Positions 60,113-64,000 of a stretch of DNA of 64,000 bases are shown here, in pieces. The DNA is from an uncultured Bacteroidales bacterium (lineage in GTDB: Bacteria > Bacteroidota > Bacteroidia > Bacteroidales > UBA932), in NCBI GenBank assembly GCA_946405435.1, contig CAMJHF010000006.1, positions 1-64,000 of the forward strand. The letters run 5' to 3'. The position numbers were made by a program, and so were the translations under genes. The notes beneath the pieces are model-generated. The model made no database searches. It was not told the DNA's origin and saw nothing but the letters and a program-made list of their open reading frames with translations. The first letter of the stretch is position 1, and every line of letters starts with the position of its first letter.

Positions 60113-60463
60113 TTACTTAACCAGTCGTGTGGCGGGCTCCTGAGGCTCTGTGACCTTGGATCCCATCTGCTGTAGCATTTCGTTGATGGAGGAGCGGCGC
60201 GTGAGCTTGACCATGTCGAAGGTCTTCTGGGTATGGATGATTTCCAACTCCCTCAGCTCGGCCTTGCCGCGCTCCACTTTTGTCATTGTTCCTTCTATCA
60301 TCAGCGATATCCAAATCACCATGGCGATGAGGAAGAAGGTGTATACGATATGGATGAAGTAACGCCCGATGTTGAGGCGCAGCAGAAACTCGCCTTTCAA
60401 CATGGCGCGGAGGCTGTTCTTCAGCCCCTTGCCCAGGTCCTGTATTTTCCAGGTCTTGTCCAT
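60113..60463 (-). CDS. ftsL: FtsL-like division protein
   Basis: This is a 116-residue bitopic protein with a basic cytosolic N-terminus and one membrane helix (about residues 32-56, GRYFIHIVYTFFLIAMVIWISLMI). A periplasmic coiled-coil-like stretch (EGTMTKVERGKAELRELEIIHTQKTFDMVKL) follows. Sequence similarity to E. coli FtsL is too low to see, but size, topology and position between rsmH and ftsI fit the FtsL role of linking FtsQ/DivIB to FtsWI. Confidence 0.8.
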   Translation of the reverse strand: MDKTWKIQDLGKGLKNSLRAMLKGEFLLRLNIGRYFIHIVYTFFLIAMVIWISLMIEGTMTKVERGKAELRELEIIHTQKTFDMVKLTRRSSINEMLQQMGSKVTEPQEPATRLVK

Positions 60464-60464
60464 A

Positions 60465-61367
60465 TCAAATCTTTTCGGCCGTGCGGAGCTTTGCGCTCCT
60501 GGCGCGTGTGTTCTGTTCTATTTCGGTTTCCTGAGGCACCGTGGGCTTCCTTCCAATGGCCTTCAGGGGGGCTGAGGAGGCGCCGTAGATGTCTTTTTGC
60601 TCTACTCCGTCGGTGCGGCCGCTGCGGATGAAATTCTTGACCATGCGGTCTTCCAGGGAGTGATAGGTGATCACTGCAAGCCTGCCGCCCTTCTTGAGGG
60701 ACTTGGCGGCACCCTGTAGGAATTTCTCCAGCGAGCGCATCTCTTCGTTGACTTCGATTCTGAGAGCCTGGTACACCTTGGCCAGGTATTTATGCTCCGC
60801 GAAAGAAGGCAGGGCTCCCGCTATTGCATTGTCGAGGTCGCCGGTGGAGAGGATCTGCGCCTTGGAGCGAGCAGCGACGATGAGCTGCGAAAGCTTTCTG
60901 GCGCCGTCCACCTCACCGTAGAGTTTAAAGATCCTTTCCAATTCTTCTTGCGTATAAGAATTAACAATGTCAGCGGCGGTTTTAGCGCCCTGCACATTCA
61001 TTCGCATATCGAGGGGTCCGTCGAAGCGGAAGGAGAAACCTCTTTCCGCCGTGTCGAACTGGTGGGAGCTGACGCCAAGGTCGGCGAGTATTCCGTCCAG
61101 TCCTTCGGGAGCCTCGAGGAGAGCATAGTTGTGTATGAATCTGAAGTTGTTGTGTATCAGTTTGAAGCGATTGTCGGCGGGGACGTTTGCCTGCGCGTCG
61201 GCGTCGCGGTCGAAAGCTATCAGACGGCCTTTGGGGGAGAGTGCTTTAAGGATGGCGCGGGAGTGCCCGCCGCCGCCGAAAGTGGCGTCAGCATAGATGC
61301 CGTCCGGGTTCAGGACCAGGGCGCCTATGCTTTCGTGGAGAAGTACGGGATTGTGGTATTCGCTCAT
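60465..61367 (-). CDS. rsmH: 16S rRNA m4C1402 methyltransferase
   Basis: This is a 300-residue SAM-dependent methyltransferase (MraW) modifying N4 of C1402 in 16S rRNA. It begins MSEYHNPVLLHESIGALV. It has the SAM loop ADATFGGGGHSRAIL, the DGILADLGVSSHQFD block and the C-terminal ITYHSLEDRMVKNF motif. The ATG at 61367 is chosen; the open frame continues 31 codons upstream into mraZ but lacks family similarity. It lies 11 nt after mraZ. Confidence 0.96.
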   Translation of the reverse strand: MSEYHNPVLLHESIGALVLNPDGIYADATFGGGGHSRAILKALSPKGRLIAFDRDADAQANVPADNRFKLIHNNFRFIHNYALLEAPEGLDGILADLGVSSHQFDTAERGFSFRFDGPLDMRMNVQGAKTAADIVNSYTQEELERIFKLYGEVDGARKLSQLIVAARSKAQILSTGDLDNAIAGALPSFAEHKYLAKVYQALRIEVNEEMRSLEKFLQGAAKSLKKGGRLAVITYHSLEDRMVKNFIRSGRTDGVEQKDIYGASSAPLKAIGRKPTVPQETEIEQNTRARSAKLRTAEKI

Positions 61368-61378
61368 TGCCTCCGCGT

Positions 61379-61828
61379 CTATTTGCGGGAGAGGCTTCTG
61401 GCAATGGAGATGAAACTTTCGTTGCTGATACGGGACTGCTCGAATGCCTCCCTCGCCCAAACTTCCATCTTGAAACCAACGCCGAAGAATACCACTTCCT
61501 TGGTAATACCGATTGCGTCAAGAAGTTCACGCGAAATGGAGATACGTCCCAGTTTGGAATCCGGCTCTACGATGTCCACGTCACGCATATATTCTCTCCA
61601 GAATATCACGTGGTCGGGGTTGAAGAAGTCGAGATTCTCTTTGATCTTTTCCGTCTGCCTGGTCCACTCGTCGAAAGTGTACATCTCCAGGCAGTTGTCA
61701 TAGATGCTTTTTTTGATTACAAACCTCATATCGCCACCCGCCGGCATGTCCCTGCGGACGGCGGCAGGGAGCACCAGGCGCCCCTTGTCGTCAATCCGAG
61801 CAGGATATTTACCGTAAAAAGTGACCAT
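61379..61828 (-). CDS. mraZ: Transcriptional regulator MraZ
   Basis: This is a 149-residue protein with two SpoVT/AbrB-like swapped-hairpin domains (about 5-50 and 78-125). It begins MVTFYGKYPARIDDKGRLVLPAAVR, and the second half contains DIVEPDSKLGRISISRELLDAIG. MraZ binds the dcw promoter region and regulates the cluster. The ATG at 61828 is chosen; the longer frame to 61861 runs through the promoter box. It heads the dcw cluster. Confidence 0.95.
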   Translation of the reverse strand: MVTFYGKYPARIDDKGRLVLPAAVRRDMPAGGDMRFVIKKSIYDNCLEMYTFDEWTRQTEKIKENLDFFNPDHVIFWREYMRDVDIVEPDSKLGRISISRELLDAIGITKEVVFFGVGFKMEVWAREAFEQSRISNESFISIARSLSRK

Positions 61829-61849
61829 AATAATTCTTATACGCAGGGG

Positions 61850-61857
61850 CAAATATA
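61850..61857 (-). promoter_or_regulatory. -7 box (TATATTTG) of the dcw cluster
   Basis: Exact TAnnTTTG match on the minus strand, 21 nt before the mraZ ATG. No other strong promoter was noticed within the cluster, so this may drive much of it. Confidence 0.6.
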
Positions 61858-62044
61858 GCAAAAATTTTCCACTTTATTACATTTCTTTACAAATTTTTCC
61901 ACAAAGATATTAACACCCTGCAATTTTGCCCTTCTTGAGCCGTTTTCTGCCCTGAACCTTCGGTTTTTTTCCATTGGTTTTGCCTGTCGTCTCGGGGCCG
62001 GTTTAGCATTGCCGGCACCCCCTTAAGGCTCTTTTGCCCGTTTT

Positions 62045-62428
62045 CGTCGTTTGAGGTCCATCCGCCGGCACCCCAGACGACGTTTTCGCCTTTTTTCGTC
62101 GTTTGAGGTCCATTCACTTGCACCCCAAGCGACGGTGGTTCTGAGTTTGGCGGCCGGCGCATCCCCTTCCACCGCCTGGTTTTCCGTTCATCCCTCTTTT
62201 CCATCCTCTCTAGAAACTTTTTCTCCCTCTCTCCGTCGTTTGTGGTCCATCCGCCGGCACCCCAGACGACGTTTTCGCCTGTTTCCGTCGTTTGAGGTCC
62301 ATCGGGCGGCACCCCAGACGACGTTTTCGCCCGTTTCCGTCGTTTGAGGTCCATCCGCTAGCACCCCAGACGACGCTTTCGCACGTTTTCGGCGCTTGAG
62401 GTCCATCAGCTGGCACCCCAAGAGACGG
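62045..62428. repeat. 52-bp tandem repeat, hairpin-forming
   Basis: Six copies start at 62045, 62097, 62234, 62286, 62338 and 62390. The spacing is exactly 52 bp except for a 137-bp step between copies 2 and 3. The core reads CGTCGTTTGAGGTCCATC then GGCACCCCAGACGACG. The ends CGTCG and CGACG pair, so each unit can form a hairpin. Copies 2 and 6 are the most diverged. Confidence 0.9.
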
Positions 62429-62448
62429 TGAGTGCAGAATTTGAAGGC

Positions 62449-62571
62449 CGGCGGAGGGGGATGCTCCGGAAAAAGTCGCTACGCGACCCCTCCCACTGCG
62501 CTGCGCTTGTGGGCCCCTCCCTCTTATGATGCCGAGGGTGGCACATTTTTCCGGAGCATCCCCCTCCGCCG
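62449..62571. repeat. Palindromic element with 26-bp perfect inverted repeats
   Basis: Arms 62449-62474 and 62546-62571 are perfect inverse complements. The 71-bp centre contains further hairpins (GTCGC/GCGAC at 62475-62487, CCCAC/GTGGG). There is no transposase. It looks like a dispersed palindromic or MITE-like intergenic element. Confidence 0.85.
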
Positions 62572-62595
62572 ACCTGACGTCCTATCAATTTCTTC

Positions 62596-62849
62596 CATCC
62601 GTCCTCCCTGAGGCCAGATTATAAGACAAACATCCGAAAATACACCATTCGTCCTCGCAGAAGACCATTTCGGAGGACAAACTGCCGAAAACGTTTCATT
62701 CGTCCTCGCAGAAGACTGGTTCTGAGGACAAAATGCCGAAAACATACCATTCGTCCTCGCAGAAGACCATTTCGGAGGACAAACTGCCGAAAACACACCA
62801 TTCGTCCTCGCAGGAGGCTGGTTCTGGGGACAAAATGCCAGAAACACTT
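62596..62849. repeat. 51-bp tandem repeat, hairpin-forming
   Basis: Four units start at 62646, 62697, 62748 and 62799, exactly 51 bp apart, preceded by one degenerate unit at about 62596. Each contains GTCCTC and GAGGAC or a close variant as pairing arms. Units 1 and 3 share one sequence variant and units 2 and 4 another, giving a 102-bp higher-order period. Confidence 0.9.
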
Positions 62850-62863
62850 CTTTCATTTGGGGC

Positions 62864-63025
62864 ACGACCGTGTCGGGGTACGCTATGTTGGGCAAAAGGC
62901 TCCAGGGAAAGTGGAGGCATTATCGAGGCCAGAGTGAGTCGGGGGCGCTATGTCGGGCAGAATGCTCCGGGGGACCGTACGGAAGGGAAAACGTGATCGT
63001 ATCCCGACCGTATCGGGGTACGATA
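62864..63025. repeat. Diverged direct repeats
   Basis: ACGACCGTGTCGGGGTACG at 62864 recurs as CCGACCGTATCGGGGTACG at 63003. GCTATGTTGGGCAAAAGGCTCC at 62883 recurs as GCTATGTCGGGCAGAATGCTCC at 62947. Spacing is irregular. Confidence 0.6.
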
Positions 63026-63066
63026 TCCCGTGCAGAAATCTGCGGGTGGAAGGGTGGAGGGGTTGT

Positions 63067-64000
63067 CTAGATCTCCTTGCGCCAGCGGGCGAGGGGGATG
63101 CCGAGCTGGCTGCGGTACTTGGCGATGGTGCGGCGGGCGACGTTATAGCCGCGCTCGGACATCTTTACTACCAGCTGTTCGTCGGTGAGGGGCTTGCGCT
63201 TGTCTTCGGCGTCGATGCATTCCTGCAGGACTTTCTTGAGCTCGCGAGTGGATACTTCGTCGCCCTCGCTGTTTTCCATGCCCTCCGAGAAGAAATATTT
63301 GAGGGGGAAGATGCCGAAATGGGTCTCGATATACTTGCTGTTGACTACCCGGCTGATTGTGGAGATGTCGAAGCCGGTTTTCTCTGCAATGTCTTTCAGG
63401 ACCATGGGGCGCAGATTGCTTTCGTCTCCGTCCAGGAAGTAGTCGTGCTGGTAGTCGAGTATGGCACGCATGGTTTTGCTGAGGGTGTTCTGCCTTTGTT
63501 TGAGGGCCTCGACGAACCATTTGGCGGAATCGAGCTTCTGCTTGACGAATGTCGCCGCCTCTTTCTGGGCGCGCTCCGAGGAGCCTTTTGCGTCGAGCAG
63601 CAGGTCGGCGTATTTCTTGTTGACGCGGATTTCCGGCACGTTGAATCGAGGCATGCTGAAGTCCAGCACACCGTCGTGCTCTTCAAGGATGAAGTCGGGG
63701 ATAATCTGCTGGGACTGGTCGATGTAGGTGTCGTCAACCTGTCCTCCGGGGGAGGGGTTCAGCTTGACTATTTTGCCGAAGGCCGCCTTGAGCTGGTCCT
63801 GGCTGATGTCAAGCTTGGAGCAGATCTTCTGGAAATGCTTGTTGGAAAAGTCCTGGAAGCATTCATCGACTATGCGTATGGCCGTCTTGACTTCAGGCGA
63901 AGGCTTGAGGCCCCTGAGCTGGATGAGCAGGCACTCCTGCAGGTCGCGTGCGCCTACACCCGCCGGCTCGAATTCCTGGATCACTTTGAGCATCTTCTCC
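63067..64000 (-). CDS. rpoN: RNA polymerase sigma-54 factor (partial, 5' end outside window)
   Basis: About 311 C-terminal codons of sigma-54 are present; the reading frame stays open past the window edge, so the N-terminal activator-interacting region is missing. Visible parts are the core-binding region (EFEPAGVGARDLQECLLIQL), the helix-turn-helix region (IAEKTGFDISTISRVVNSKYIET) and the terminal RpoN box ARRTIAKYRSQLGIP, which reads the -24 promoter element. Sigma-54 requires AAA+ activators; none lie in this window. The gene is read away from the dcw cluster boundary, with the repeat-rich region just downstream. Confidence 0.95.
   Translation of the reverse strand, partial: EKMLKVIQEFEPAGVGARDLQECLLIQLRGLKPSPEVKTAIRIVDECFQDFSNKHFQKICSKLDISQDQLKAAFGKIVKLNPSPGGQVDDTYIDQSQQIIPDFILEEHDGVLDFSMPRFNVPEIRVNKKYADLLLDAKGSSERAQKEAATFVKQKLDSAKWFVEALKQRQNTLSKTMRAILDYQHDYFLDGDESNLRPMVLKDIAEKTGFDISTISRVVNSKYIETHFGIFPLKYFFSEGMENSEGDEVSTRELKKVLQECIDAEDKRKPLTDEQLVVKMSERGYNVARRTIAKYRSQLGIPLARWRKEI

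Larger units (their letters stand above)
61862..63066. other. 1.2-kb gene-free region between rpoN and mraZ
   Basis: No protein with recognisable features or stable RNA was found here. All open frames are Arg/Ser/Pro-rich and repeat-derived, and several reading frames are open over the same bases. The region holds three distinct repeat structures, listed separately. The 61862-62040 part, nearest mraZ, is AT-rich at first and then CT-rich, with nothing further seen. Confidence 0.7.

Noticed and set aside
61887..62421. Minus-strand frames rich in DLKRRKRAKTSSG-like repeats
   Set aside because: They translate the 52-bp DNA repeat in shifting frames and have no protein features.
62596..62849. 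Regular 51-bp repeats resembling a CRISPR array
   Set aside because: The whole 51-bp unit is conserved, with no unique spacers, and no cas gene is nearby.
62524..62895. 123-codon minus-strand frame with 17-residue repeats
   Set aside because: The periodicity comes from the 51-bp DNA repeat. All three minus-strand frames are open over the array, composition is odd, and no start signal or family is seen.

Overview
The window is a high-GC stretch of a Bacteroidota chromosome, almost certainly Bacteroidales. The lines of evidence are: SusC/SusD outer-membrane transport genes; lipoproteins with acidic residues after the lipid cysteine; lineage-typical small families (DUF4295, DUF4199, DUF4296, DUF3575); the Bacteroidota promoter signature TAnnTTTG with an upstream TTG about 19 bp away; almost no Shine-Dalgarno sequences; and the order of the division and cell-wall cluster. 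I cannot name the genus.

Region 1 (1-10.1 kb) is mostly housekeeping: a DMT exporter, a small heat-shock protein, a BaiN/HI0933-type flavoprotein, an EF-hand membrane protein paired with a GT4 glycosyltransferase, a secreted S1/P1 nuclease, and rpsO-pnp. Region 2 (10.1-26.4 kb) is accessory. A secreted PHP-domain phosphoesterase and a YD-repeat lipoprotein precede two tandem calcineurin-like phosphoesterase lipoproteins, SusD and SusC, all read on the minus strand except the YD lipoprotein. Diverging from susC is a two-gene operon of FN3 plus GLUG-type repeat lipoproteins. No glycoside hydrolase is present. I read the locus as a possible phosphodiester or phospho-glycan acquisition system; this is the best candidate for undescribed biology here.

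Region 3 (26.4-40 kb) holds truB-rpiB-GT2-DUF4199 on the minus strand. Diverging from it are thrS-infC-rpmI-rplT-lepB, then rpmB-rpmG-DUF4295, then ftsY-pheT-DUF4296-deoC-terB/dnaJ. The threonyl-tRNA synthetase lacks nearly all of its TGS domain. Region 4 (39.9-45.4 kb) contains a DEDDh exonuclease, a probable IS21 istB remnant beside a tRNA-Leu(CAG), a DUF3575 outer-membrane protein, a lipoprotein with a broken HExxH-like motif, a PPC-domain protein, a Dcu-type dicarboxylate transporter, and a 300-bp gene-free stretch with competing inverted repeats.

Region 5 (45.4-61.9 kb) is a complete, tightly overlapping dcw cluster on the minus strand: mraZ-rsmH-ftsL-ftsI-murE-mraY-murD-ftsW-murG-murC-ftsQ-ftsA-ftsZ, followed by gltX. 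Upstream of mraZ lies a 1.2-kb gene-free region packed with a 52-bp hairpin tandem repeat, a 51-bp hairpin tandem repeat and a palindromic element with 26-bp inverted repeats. The window ends inside rpoN.

Two organisational themes recur. Adjacent genes very often share TAATG or ATGA stop/start overlaps, which suggests translational coupling. Several first genes have their TAnnTTTG box only 4-6 nt before the start codon, which predicts leaderless mRNAs.
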